Positions 53,445 to 64,000 of a DNA stretch of 64,000 nucleotides are shown one piece after another. Positions within the stretch are counted from its first letter, which is position 1, and the number at the start of each line of letters is the position of its first letter. The notes under the pieces were generated by a model. That model ran no database searches and was not told where the DNA came from. It saw only the letters and a program-made list of their open reading frames with translations. Source of the DNA: Cladorhizidae sp. MBARI D1340-BT2 (Eukaryota; Porifera; Demospongiae; Poecilosclerida; Cladorhizidae); NCBI GenBank assembly GCA_028752905.1, contig JAQNBH010000015.1, positions 38,591,488 to 38,655,487 on the forward strand, in the 5' to 3' direction. The position numbers and the translations under genes were made by a program.

Positions 53445-54161
53445 CAGATCACGCAGGTTTTAACCAGGGCTTGGGTGTAACCTGGGTTTAACCCGGGTTG
53501 GGTTAATTAAATACCTTTTACCTGGGTTTTACCCAGGTTTTACCGAGGTTTTACTCAAACATGGACAACCCAGGATATAATAATAGACACAATAGATTTA
53601 TTATAAACTGTAAAGATATTATTAGTAAGACATTCAATAAATGGCAACTGTAAAGAACTAGACAAAAACAGGAGCTGTATTTCACCCAGCATTTATTTAC
53701 CAAGTGACTAGGATGTCTACCGGAGTATACATTTTTTATTTAATGATTTTATTTAAATATTTAAACAAGATTCATGGGAGAAAGTCCAATTGATATGCAA
53801 GTTAAACAGATTTAATAGTCAATCTCCTGAGGTCCTCTTAGGAGCCTGTGACAGAAGACGAGTTTCTGGGCTTTCTAATTTTTGTAATTGCAGTACACTT
53901 ACTAAACTGTAAGCAGTGAATGATGAACTGTGGTATTTTCTTGCCTTTTAAATATCCGTGGTGTCCACCACCACGCAGACACTTGTGGCTTTTGGACAGG
54001 GCTGTGACAGGGCTACAAATAAGTGTTTTATATCACTAGGTAATACCTTGGTAAAAAACCCGGGTAAAATAGGGGTAAAACCTGGGCGAAATACCTAAAA
54101 CACAGGTTTTACCCACTGGGTTGGGTTAAATAGGTTTTACCCAGGTGAAATGCAAACACTG
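53445..54161. mobile_element. Non-autonomous hAT element, 717 bp
   Basis: It starts CAGATCACGCAGG and ends CAAACACTG, flanked by a perfect 8-bp duplication ATGCTCAC (53437-53444 and 54162-54169). Both subterminal regions are packed with acccgggtt/aacccgggt-type motifs (53465-53560, 54050-54145). No coding sequence. CAG..CTG tips plus 8-bp duplication define hAT. Confidence 0.85.
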
Positions 54162-54399
54162 ATGCTCACATTAGAACCATAAGAATTGTAGTAGCAGTGG
54201 CAATTTTTGAGACCAAATCCAAGGCCTTTATTGGCTCTGGGGGTCAGCCTCACTAGCAAATTGCGTGAGCTCTAACATAGCTAGTGTAGTTGGTTGGTAA
54301 GGCATCATGTTGTGTAAAACACATGTATATTCTTCAAGTGCCATGCTGTTGGTGGCAATGGTGGCTTATAGCAATGTTTAAAAAACTATGAAACCATCT

Positions 54400-54870
54400 A
54401 GAGGAAGCCTCACTCTATGGGATGAGTATTTTCTTGGGATGAGTATTTTCTTTGGCGCTAAAACGTGAGTAAGTGTCAAGCACACGGGTTGAAAAAGATT
54501 TTCCTTCCCACCGCTGAGAATTTTTTCAACCAATGCTTATGACCACTTCGCATGTTAGCACCGATTAACCGTAACATTAAAATTATAAGACATGGGGCGG
54601 AGTAATTACCAAGTGGACACCTCCTTCAGTTCAAGAGAGAATAAACACCTGAAACTTTGTCTAGAGTTTGAAGAGCTCAACTATCATCTGACCTAAGGCA
54701 AGGTAGTGTCTTGGCTACCAGATTTTTGGCAGAGTTATACCCAGGCAACAATCAAAAGAGAGCACACAGAGAGATCTATCTTTTGAGTTATACATCAACT
54801 TCATAAGGAAAGTGTGCCGAACCTATGGAGCTCTAAAGTCACAACTACAAGATTTATTTAGTCCCCTGAC
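54400..54870. repeat. Degenerate FB1 copy
   Basis: Contains ctagaggaagcctcactcta, ggcgctaaaacgtgagta and, on the right, agagagcacacagagagatc and ggagctctaaagtcacaact. Order as in FB1 but with much divergence and an unrelated stretch at 54560-54690. Confidence 0.6.
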
Positions 54871-55479
54871 ATCAAGCTTTCTATTTTTCAATCAGCTCCA
54901 TTGTTTTTTTGTCTTCATCAAGGTAAATAAACCCGTAAACAATGCAATGCTTCTATCCCTTGAAGTTGTACCTTTAACAGTGACTTTCCCCCTTTAGTGG
55001 CGACTTTAGAAAATAGTATTGCAGGAATACTCGATGTACATGTATAACAGAGTATTGTTTTGGGTTGTTTTATTTTTCAAGGGACCTAGATCTACTTCGT
55101 CATTCTTAAAATATAAAATCCCCCTTACCACATCTATTCCCCCAAAGGGAAATAAGATTATCAAGGACGTAAACTATAAGACTTCAGTATGGATTTAGGT
55201 ATAAAATTGAAATGGCTGGAGCATTATTGTTTGTGTTAATTGATGATTTAACCCTTACTGGACAAGGGACAAAAATTGTTGATAGGATGGTTCTCTTTAT
55301 AAAATAAACAGGCTCAGCGATAGCTACTCGCGTTCATTATTTCTCAGCGCTGGATTTAAGTTCAAAACAATCATACGTACTTCCATTGCTACTGGAACAC
55401 AACCTGACCTCTCTGGACAAGTAGTTTCTTAATCTTGGGGCTATAGTGCTTCTAGCTATTCTCGCATCCGAACGGCTGT

Positions 55480-56500
55480 TAGGTGCATCTGTTACTAAGG
55501 AGGTGAAAGCGGTTGCTTGAGGATGTACAAGGATAGTGGATTTGGCTAGCATATCTTACATTGGAAAAAGCCCTTGCTTGTTCTTGGCCCCATTGAAGTT
55601 TCTTGGTTTTCCATGGACTATATACTTCATGGAGATGTTGGAGGACTGCTGCTGCACCTGGCAAAAAGCGTTGATTGTGCCTGTAACTGCTTGACTATTG
55701 ATCGGGTGGGTAACTTGTGGATGACATCAACTCTTGAGGAGGGTGGAGTAATACCCTCAGCCATGAGAGTGTGTCCTAGAAACATGAGGGATGTTTCACC
55801 AAATTCACATTTTTGCATGTTAATTGCCAGACTCTTGTCTGCTAAAACACGGAAAACCTGGCGTAAATGGTCCTGATGTTGTAAGTTTGATAGGCTGGCA
55901 ATTAAGATGTCGTCCTGGTATATAGACAAAGGCAAATGAAGCATCATGCAGGATATGGTCCATCAGCCTTTGGAATGATTGTCCTGCATTCATCAATCCA
56001 AAAGGCATGCACAGAAAATCAAATATTCCAAATGGAGTGATAAGTGCAGTTTTGCAAACGTCTTCCAATGTGACAGGGATCTGGTGATAACCTTACCAAG
56101 TCAATCTTGCTGAAAGTAGTGCATCCTTCTAATTTAGCAGTGAAGTGCTGAATATGTGCGACAGGTGAGCTGTCATCCTTGCTGATGCCGTTGCATCTGC
56201 AGTGGTCACCACATGGAGGCCATCAACCATTGGATTTTGGGGCGAGATATAGGGGTGAAGCACATGGGCTGGATGAACGTCGGATGATGGCGGCTTCTTC
56301 CATTGCAGTGAACTCAGCTTTGTTAATGGCCAATTTTTCAGGGGAAAGGTGGCATGCTTGTGAGCATATTGGTGGCACTGAGGTGAGTTAGAGAATGAAA
56401 ATTGGGGATGATGATGGAGGGAAAATTTGCTAGAATTTTCTTCCACTCATTTGCTGCATCCACTTGTACTGTAGCACAGGACCATCAGCTACAGCTTGGT
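55480..56500 (-). pseudogene. gypsy-3 reverse transcriptase, broken
   Basis: Traces read FPLKNWPLTKLSS, then VCKTALITPFGIFDFLCMPF with GLMNAGQSFQRLMDHIL, and in another frame YQDDILIASLSNLQHQDHLR, INMQKCEFGETSLMFLGHTL and EGITPPSSRVDVIHKL. The active box reads Y(Q)DD. RT motifs are in the right order, with at least five frameshifts. The RNase H after 55660 is only weakly recognisable (KLQWGQEQARAFSNV). Confidence 0.75.
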
Positions 56501-56511
56501 AGACCCTCATC

Positions 56512-56949
56512 TCAAGCAATGGATCTGATGTTGAAAAGTCGTCGAGCATGGAAGTCAAGCGCCAGATGTTTATCTGTTAGAAAGTCCAGTCCAATAATGG
56601 GATTAACTGCATCTGCCAGTCGCAAAGTCCATGAGGTTTGTTGGAACCCCAAGTCAAGAGGATTCTTCCGTGTGCCAAAGGTAGCAATTTGCGAGTCATT
56701 GGCTGTAATAAAGGATGCAGTTTGTGGGAGAGTGTGTCGGTCCATGTGAGATGCTGGGTAAACACTGACTGCGGCCCCACAATCCACCAGATGTTTCCTA
56801 CCGGAGTGACCATCAGTAATGTAGAGAAGAGGTGCATTATTAGTTGAGGCAGAGACAGTGTATAGTGAGCCCTCTAACAACTGCTCGTGGTCTCTGTTGG
56901 ATGACTGGCGATTGGAGGCACAATTGTTGTGTGTACCGGCCGTGTGCAC
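56512..56949 (-). pseudogene. gypsy-3 protease
   Basis: The frame contains PLLYITDGHSGRKHLVDCGA, where the active site is DCGA in place of DTGA or DSGA, and WTLRLADAVNPIIGLDFLTD, the second block. Open for 145 codons. The layout is the same as gypsy-2 (LLFITD-SG-R-LVDSGAEVS). A Cys in the active-site triplet would weaken or abolish activity. Confidence 0.75.
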
Positions 56950-57623
56950 TACTGACGGGCGGCTGAGGCATTTCCCTGGCTATTAAACTTGCAGCCAGGT
57001 TTACAGTTTCTGGCCTTTGATCCAAATTTTGCATGGAAGAAACATGTCGGTGACTGATGCCTCCTTCCCATGGGAATTACAGCCCACTTTGGGAAAGCTA
57101 GACCATGATGAGACTGTGAAAACATCAGGTGGGTAGTGTATATCAAGTACTCTATCAGCTGCAAGGGCATACTCCATTGTTGCATAAGTCCAGGCAACTA
57201 GGGCCTGTTGGACATGTGTGGGCAATATGGAGCGGAATTTATCCCAAAAGAACTCTGTAGAGGCATCCTATGATAATGTGCGCATCTCCAGTAAAACCGT
57301 GGAAACTTTCTTACCTGGTGGAGGGTTGTATAGGCTGCCAGTTTCCTTGCTTTCTATGCACTTGTAAGAGCCAACTCTTGGATCAGGGCAGCTTTAAGCT
57401 GTTCGAACTTGCAACCATCCTGTAATTTATTGCTTTGGTATTCCATCAGACATGCTGTTTGTTCATCAAGAGCTGTCAGTACATACGAGAACTTTGTTTC
57501 ATCTGCTGTGATGGGCATACTTCGTGCTGCGAACTGGGCTTCCACCTGGAGGAACCACATGGTGGCATAAAACGGTGGAATCCTCAGTGCTATAGTGCTA
57601 ACGTCTCCAACAGATTGCACCAT
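56949..57623 (-). pseudogene. gypsy-3 Gag
   Basis: MVQSVGDVSTIALRIPPFYA at 57623, then WFLQVEAQFAARSMPITADE and FSYVLTALDEQTACLMEYQ, the capsid start. After breaks near 57354 the C-terminal part is readable with CFFHAKFGSKARNCKPGCKF, the same C-H-G-A--C--C zinc end as gypsy-2. Two or more frameshifts. Confidence 0.7.
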
Positions 57624-57657
57624 GGTTGTTCTAGACAGTCAGACGTCAGGGTCACCA

Positions 57658-58016
57658 CTGTAGTCGGAGTAATATCTTATCACCAGACCAACTTATTTTA
57701 CATTGCAGAACAAGAATCAATCATTTCACACACCAACAATTTCAAAGTCCACAACAACGTATCACGTGTTCTAATTCGTCTCTTCTCCTGATGTCATGTC
57801 CTTCATATGATGGTCTTCGAATCCCAAGCTTGATGTTGTTGTTACGACTTGAGCGTAAGTAAGTTTGCCAGATGAGCTGCCAATGAATGCGCCACAATAT
57901 CAAGCAACAAGATGCATAGAGAAACACGACAAAGAAGCTAGTTGTAATTCTAAAACAAGTTTGTTGCAATAGCAACGCGTGGTAATGAATAAGTGTTATA
58001 GTTATTTTTCCACGCG
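57658..58016. other. Unassigned, probably 5' LTR/flank of gypsy-3
   Basis: Position directly beyond the primer site suggests LTR sequence, but no second copy is available in the window to prove it. Confidence 0.3.
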
Positions 58017-58286
58017 GTACTTGTGCCAGAGCAGGAAGCAATCCTTGTAATGTACTGTGTGACAGAGCCAAATGTCTTGGCAGGACCATATTCGGTCTGA
58101 CCACTTTTGCCCACTACCCAGGCAGTGCGCACAGCACCCTCTTCTGTGTTTCAATGTATCTGCTTTAGGTACAGTACAAGCAAAAACAACAACTTCACAT
58201 ACTGTTTGTGTTGGATTTATGTCAACGCAGGAATGTTTAAAACAAAAGCCCAAGCAATGCTGAAGGAACACACAGGCAACTCTCAA
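58017..58286 (-). other. Cys/His-rich peptide, possible piggyBac C-terminal zinc domain
   Basis: The minus strand contains HRRGCCAHCLGSGQKWSDRI, then WSCQDIWLCHTVHYKDCFL and LWHKY before a stop. The spacing C-X2-C, about 12 residues, C-X5-C-H, then C-X3-H resembles the Cys-rich domain ending piggyBac transposases (RC-VC-GKRS-T-C-C-V-LC--CF--YH). No upstream transposase domain is visible. A different zinc-finger protein is possible. Confidence 0.35.
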
Positions 58287-58509
58287 GCAACGTATTGCGA
58301 ATGTAATGCACGGACCATTATTTAATTATCCGAAATCCGAAACACGCAATCAACATTTACGGTATCCTATGTACACCACCTGTTGGATAGAGCGTGTCAA
58401 GTCAGTAGGTCTACTGTTGATCACTGTGGGGGGTTTGTCGTAGCTTCTACTTGATTTGTGCTAGGAGTGGCTCACAGAAGAACTCTCACTGCTACCTTTG
58501 CTCTATGCA

Positions 58510-59178
58510 GTAATACTAGGTAGAACTCCAATGGCTTGTTCCTCTAACACCTATCTATAGTAGTGACCCAGCCTTTACATCAGTCTAGTTAGTGTAATAC
58601 TAGGTAGAAAACCAATGGCTTGTACCTCTAGCACCTATCTATTGTAGTGACCCAGCCTTTACTTCAGTCTTGTTATTGTAATACTAGGTAGAACAGCAAT
58701 GGCTTGTACCTCTAGCACCTATCTATTGTAGTGACCCAGCCTTTACTTCAGTCTAGTTGGTGTAATACTAGGTAGAACACCAATGGCTTGTACCTCTAGC
58801 ACCTATCTATTGTAGTGACCAGCCTTTACTTCAGTCTAGTTAGTGTAATACTAGGTAGAACACCAATGGCTTGTACCTCTAGCACCTATCTATTGTAGTG
58901 ACCCAGCCTTTACTTCAGTCTAGTTAGTGTAATACTAGGTAGAACTCCAATGGCTTGTACCTCTAGCACCTATCTATTGTAGTGACCCAGCCTTTACTTC
59001 AGTCTAGTTAGTGTAATACTAGGTAGAACACCAATGGCTTGTACCTCTAGCACCTATCTATTGTAGTGACCCAGCCTTTACTTCAGTCTAGTTAGTGTAA
59101 TACTAGGTAGAAATCCAATGGCTTTTACCTGTAGCGCCTATCTATGGTAGTGACCCAGACTTTACTTCAGTCTAGTTG
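58510..59178. repeat. 84-bp minisatellite, eight copies
   Basis: Unit tgtaatactaggtagaacac then caatggcttgtacctctagc, acctatctattgtagtgacc and cagcctttacttcagtctag. One copy lacks a single base near 58820; first and last copies are most diverged. No coding role. Confidence 0.9.
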
Positions 59179-59469
59179 TTAGTGTTATTTAGTAACTTTC
59201 TTGTTGGAAAAGAAAGCAAACTAAAAGCTAGCACAGGACCAAGTAATGATATTTGTACAGACTTATTGTTTGGTCTTCTGGCAGAATGAAAATTATGTGT
59301 CGGGTGTACCAAGCAGCAATGTCTTATGGGGTTCATCAGTGGGAGACGACTGTGAGGTCGAAGCGGGAGGGTGATATACCAAGGCAAGATTTTAGCAATT
59401 GCTAAGTTTGGAAGAATTTAAAAAAAATCAAATTCTGGTGTGAATTATTATTATGTACATTTACACTAA

Positions 59470-62043
59470 ATGTAACCAGTCTAATACTAGATCACTGCAC
59501 ACAGCGTTGTGGGCACTTGCTACATGTAACCAGTCTAATAATAGATCACTGCACACAGCATTGTGGGCACTTGTTAGATGTAGCCAGTCTAATAATAGAT
59601 CACTGCACGCAGCATTGTGGACACTTGCTACATGTAGCCAGTCTAATACTAGATCACTGCACGCAGCATTGTGGGCACTTGCTACATGTAACCAGTCTAA
59701 TAATAGATCACTAACACAGCATTGTTGGCACTTGCTACATGTAGCCAATCTGATACTAGATCACTGCACACAGCATTGTTGGCACTTGCTACACGTAGCC
59801 AGTCTAATACTAGATCACTGCACACAGCATTGTGGGCACTTGCTACATGTAACCACTCTAATAATAGATCACTAACACAGCATTGTGGGTACTTGCTACA
59901 TGTAGCCAGTCCAATACTAGATCACTGCACACAGCATTGAGGGCACTTGCTGCATGTAGCCAATCTAATACTAGATCACTGTACACAGAATTGTGGGCAC
60001 TTGCTACATGTAAACATTCTAATACTAGAAAACTTCACACAGCATTGTGGGCACTTGCTACATGCAGCCAGTCTAATACTAGATCACTGCACACAGAATT
60101 GTGGGCACTTGATACTGTACATGTAGACAGTCTAATACTAGATCACTGCACACAGTATTGTGGGCACTTGCTACATGTAGCCCGTCTAATACTAGATCAC
60201 TGCACACAGCATTGTGGGCACTTGCTACATGTAACAAGTCTAATAATAGATTACTAACACAGCATTGTGGACACTTGCTACATGTAACCAGTCTAATAAT
60301 AGATCACACAGTATTGTTGGCACTTGCTACATGTAGCCAATCTAATACTAGATCGCTGCACACAGCATTGTGGGTACTTCCTACATGTAGCCAGTCCAAT
60401 ACTAGATCACTGCACACGGCACTTGCTGCATGTAGCCAATCTGATACTAGATCACTGCACACAGCATTGTGGGCACTAGCTACATGTAACCAGTCTAATA
60501 CTAGATCACTGTACACAGCATCGTGGGCACTTGCTTCATGTAGCCAGTAATGAGTATAATACTAGATAACTGCACACAGCATTGTGGGCACTTGCTACAT
60601 GTAAATATTCTAATACTAGAACACTCCACACAGCATTGTGCGTACTTGCTACATGCAGCCAGTCTAATACTAGATCACTGCACACAGTATTGTGAGTACT
60701 TGCTACATGTAGCCAGTCTAATACTATATCACTGAACATAGTATTGTTGGCACTTGCTACATGTAGCCAGTCTAATACTAGATCACTGCACACAGCATTG
60801 TGGGAACTTGCTACATGCAGCCAGTCTAATATTAGATCACTGCACACAGCATTGTGGGCACTTGCTGCATGTAGCCAGTCTAATACTAGATCACTGCACA
60901 CAGCATTGTGCGAACTTTCTACATGCAGCCAGTCTAATATTAGATCACTGAACACAGCATTGTGGACACTTGCTACATGTTACCAGTCTAATAATAGATC
61001 ACTGCACACAGCATTGTGGGCACTTGCTGCATGTAGCCAATCTAATACTAGATCACTGCACACAGCATTGTGGGCACTTGCTACATGTAACCAGTCTAAT
61101 CCTAGATCACTGCACACAGCACTGTGGGAACTTACTACATGCAGCCAGTCTAATACTAGATCACTGCATACAGCATTGTGGGCACTTGCTACATGTAACC
61201 AGTCTAATACTAGATCACTGCACACAGCATTGTGGGCACTTGCTACATGTAGCCAGTCTAATACTAGATCACTGCACACAGCATTGTGGGCATTTGCTAC
61301 ATGTAATCAGTCTAATAATAGATACTGCACACAGCATTATGGGCACATGTTACATGTAGCCAGTCTAATAATAGATCTCTGCAAGCAGAATTGTGAGAAC
61401 TTGCTACATGTAGCCAGTCTAATACTAGATCACTGCACACATCATTGTGGGCACTTGCTGCATGTAACCAGTCTAATAATAGATCACTGCACACAGCATT
61501 GTGGGCTCTTGCTACATGTAGCCAGTCTAATACTAGATCACTGCACACAGCATTGTGGGCACTTGCTACATGTAACCAGTCTAATAATAGATCACTGCAC
61601 ACAGCATTATGGGCACTTGCTACATGTAACCAGTCTAATACTAGATCACTGCACACAGAATTGTACATGTAACCAGTCCAATACTAGAACACTGCACACA
61701 GCATTGTGGGAACTTGCTACATGTAACCAGTCTAATACTAGATAACTGCACACAGCATTGTGGGCTCTTGTTACATGTAGCCAATCTAATACTAGATCAC
61801 TGAACACAGCATTGTGGCACTTGCTACATGTAACCAGTCTAATACTAGAACACTGCACACAGCATTGTGGGCAATTGCTACATGTAGCCAGTCTAATACT
61901 AGATCTCTGCACACAGCATTGCGGGCACTTGCTACATGTAGCCAGTCTAATACTAGATCACTGCACACAGCATTGTGGGCACTTGCTACATGTAGCCAGT
62001 CTAATAATAGATCACTGCACACAGTATTGTGGGCACTTGCTAG
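59470..62043. repeat. 54-bp minisatellite, about 48 copies
   Basis: Unit tagccagtctaatactagat then cactgcacacagcattgtgg and gcacttgctacatg. Two sub-variants (agccagtctaatactagat and aaccagtctaataatagat) intermingle. Because 54 is divisible by three, long frames stay open on both strands (up to 333 codons at 60744-61745, 18-residue period such as LATCSQSNTRSLHTALWA). No start context, signal or splice site supports a gene. Confidence 0.95.
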
Positions 62044-62224
62044 ATAATAAGTCAATGCCCATTTACTTGCAAATATATAGCTTAGTAGCAAATAGATGTT
62101 ACCCAAATAATGCAAGGTACATGTACAACTAAATGTATATGGTAAGGATCATTATATAAGTTCAATAAGTTCAATGTTCTCTATCTCCCCCCAAGTCATT
62201 AGCATAGGAAGTATGCTGAAGACT
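62044..62224. other. Gap between minisatellite and gypsy-4, possible polypurine tract
   Basis: On the minus strand ttggggggagatagagaaca (62195-62176) could be the polypurine tract and LTR start. No LTR copy is available to confirm it. Confidence 0.3.
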
Positions 62225-64000
62225 TAATAATTCATGATGTAGTCATCAGAGGTTTGCCATTCCGGTGGTCTCCGTGTCCTGGAGGAACATCTCTGCCGTG
62301 GTGGAGGTGGTGTGAATATGGGAGGTGGCGGGTGGTGGGAGGGAGAGGGGTTGCCTCACTGGCAGGAGGCTCTTGATGGCCCTGTATTGGTGTAGTAGTT
62401 TATACGGGCATGTCAGGCGTTGAAGCCGATGGTGTCATAGCAGGCAATGAGCTGCCTGAATGATTGATGCCCCCAGGAGCCTCCCAAGGAAAAGGTGGAC
62501 GGGAAGTGTCCGGACACTCGGTGGAAGCAGCAGGCTTGTCCGTGGAATATCGGGGCATGACGAATTTCTAGTCATATAGTATTGACCTCCTGGGTTCCCT
62601 TTGTTGAACTGGAGTGTATTTCCTTAGGGATTTTTTGTTCCTAGTGGTAATCCTGCCTGAGCCATCTATTCTTATTCCATATTTGTGAAATTGGTGTACC
62701 TCAATGACAAGTCTGGTTTTATCCCATCTCTTGGGATGGTTGCCTGCCTGATTTTGTATTCGGACATGATCTCCTACTGTTAGTGGAGGCAGTGCCTTAG
62801 TGTGCTCACTCCAACGTTCGAGGTTGATCATGTGTCGGTTTCTGAGGGCTTTTTCCCTGGCAGCCAAGGACTCATCCCATGTCTTGTGCGGTTGGTATTT
62901 GCCTGGTAAGATGGGAATGAGGTATTTGATGGGTCTACCAAACACGCACATAGCTGGAGAAAATTGGTGTCTTTGTCTGGTGTGTTACGGTATTGTAAGA
63001 TGGCTCTCTGGAAGCTGTCAACATCTAGTTCTCCTCTTGGCCCAGTATTTTCAGTGATTAGACGTTTTATGGTCTTGACGCCAATTTCAGCCCTACAATT
63101 ACTATGGGGGAACGCAAACGGGCTTAACCTGTGATGAATACCCCAATTGTGTAGGAACTCGCGAGTGGTATGTGCGACGAATTCAGGTCCACCATCCGAG
63201 GAAAGTTCGTCTCGGATGCCATATGAGAGAAGGTATGTCTCAATGTATTGACGAGTCCCTTTGCTCCATTGGTTGATCTCTCGACAATTGTCCAGTTTCA
63301 AAATCTGTTGACAATGACCAAGTAGGTCATACCCTGGTGAAGAAAAAAATCGGCACAGATACATTGGAAAGGATATGCTGCCAAGACAGAGGGTGTTGGG
63401 GGTAGACTTGGTTGAGAAGGTGCCATTCGATTGCAATGATTGCATTTGTTTCTTGTGGATGCAATATCTGAAGTGATCCCAGGCCAAAATATAGAGCTCT
63501 CAGCTTTGGAAGTCATGGAAGATGTGCCTTGATGTGCAGCATGGAGCACTGACAAGCAATTCTGTCTCAGCAACGGAGTATGACTATGCAGTCTTTGTAA
63601 AGGATGACACCATCGATTGTGTAGGGAAGGATCCTGAATTGGTAGTAATCTCTCAATGATAAGGAAAAGTCTTGGCGATTGGTTGGTATGCCCTCTTCAA
63701 TGGTGGAGAGTAGTAGTAACATGTTTTCATCACTGAAGATAGCCATGCGTACTTGTTTCCATTTGAACTGACTGTATAGATTTTAGCGATGATATGGCCA
63801 TGTGCTGTAAATCCTCTTCCATGTTAGGAGGATGCTGAGTATCTATATGTACGCCAGCGGGAAGTTCGCTGGGAATGTTGAGTGGTGGATTGGTTGGGAA
63901 GTTCTGGATGCAGTGGATGTCATCTGGTAATGACATTTTGTGTGGATATGATGTGCCAGTTGGGTGTCTGGAGACTGTGTCCGAGGCCCTGTTCTTGGCG
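62225..64000 (-). pseudogene. gypsy-4 pol: integrase and flanks, running off the window
   Basis: From the right edge: the RNase H end (NRASDTVSRHP near 63960), a linker (MSLPDDIHCIQNFPTNPPLN), the zinc finger ([34 protein letters not shown]), and the core with [20 protein letters not shown] (Asp), [20 protein letters not shown] (Asp) and [19 protein letters not shown] (Glu). Then [40 protein letters not shown] and HKYGIRIDGSGRIT, the C-terminal DNA-binding part, a Pro-rich tail and an Arg-rich end (RTRRPPEWQTSDDYIMNY) near 62228. At least three frameshifts occur (near 63480, 63270 and 62950). The N-terminal gag-RT part lies outside the window. Confidence 0.85.

Larger units (their letters stand above)
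55330..57657 (-). mobile_element. Decayed Ty3/gypsy element (gypsy-3)
   Basis: Minus strand: primer site TGGTGACCCTGACGTC (57654-57639), gag, protease, RT. Integrase is missing; sequence between 55330 and 55560 is no longer assignable. LTRs were not recognised with confidence; a 5' LTR should begin near 57658. Related to gypsy-2 in gag and protease layout. Confidence 0.75.

Noticed and set aside
58510..59178. CRISPR-like regular repeats
   Set aside because: 84-bp units are repeated over their whole length, with no variable spacer.
60744..61745. 333-codon open frame with 18-residue repeats
   Set aside because: It is the 54-bp minisatellite read in frame; equally long frames exist on both strands, and there is no gene context.

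Overview
This window is eukaryotic, animal-type DNA built almost entirely from transposable elements and satellites. There is no bacterial-style gene packing. Several element genes carry short GT-AG introns, and the window holds piggyBac, Merlin, hAT, Ginger-like, Tc1/mariner, Kolobok-like, Ty3/gypsy and non-LTR elements together. That mixture, the AT-rich background and the element types suggest a marine invertebrate, most likely a demosponge. The organism is an inference from element style only. I could not identify a convincing host gene, tRNA or rRNA.

Layout. 1-4.3 kb: a deleted piggyBac copy, a Ginger-like element flanked by CCGG with integrase and Ulp1-like protease fragments, and a foldback remnant. 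4.37-11.54 kb: a non-LTR retrotransposon (ORF1, endonuclease, reverse transcriptase) split by a 3.4-kb hAT element. 11.66-14.72 kb: two TTAA-flanked elements sharing a single TTAA, each carrying a ~0.75-kb foldback palindrome (called FB1 here). 14.7-18.6 kb: mostly unassigned, with a small palindromic element and a piggyBac transposase fragment.

18.57-33.51 kb is the most remarkable part: one Ty3/gypsy LTR retrotransposon on the minus strand whose two LTRs and interior have been hit repeatedly. The left LTR is interrupted by a Merlin element and then a piggyBac element, which itself holds a TTAA foldback. A TTAA element sits between the left LTR and pol. The right LTR is interrupted by an FB1 foldback, which holds a TTAA element, which holds a 5'-truncated non-LTR copy and another FB1. 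The pol domains run integrase, then reverse transcriptase, then RNase H, the order of Gmr1-type gypsy elements.

33.5-42 kb: short piggyBac derivatives, a Tc1/mariner pseudogene, and two abutting TTAA elements, one encoding a Kolobok-type (Pfam 'Mutator-like') transposase remnant. 44.6-48.9 kb: a nearly complete gypsy element with 180-bp LTRs in the usual domain order. 49-52.9 kb: a reverse-transcriptase fragment and two minisatellites. 53.4-57.7 kb: a non-autonomous hAT element with a perfect 8-bp target duplication and a decayed gypsy copy. 58.5-62 kb: an 84-bp and a 54-bp minisatellite. 62.2-64 kb: the 3' half of a fourth gypsy element running off the right edge.

The genes do not form a pathway. 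They are layers of insertions whose nesting gives a relative time order. No transposase or polyprotein is fully intact, so most entries are pseudogenes.
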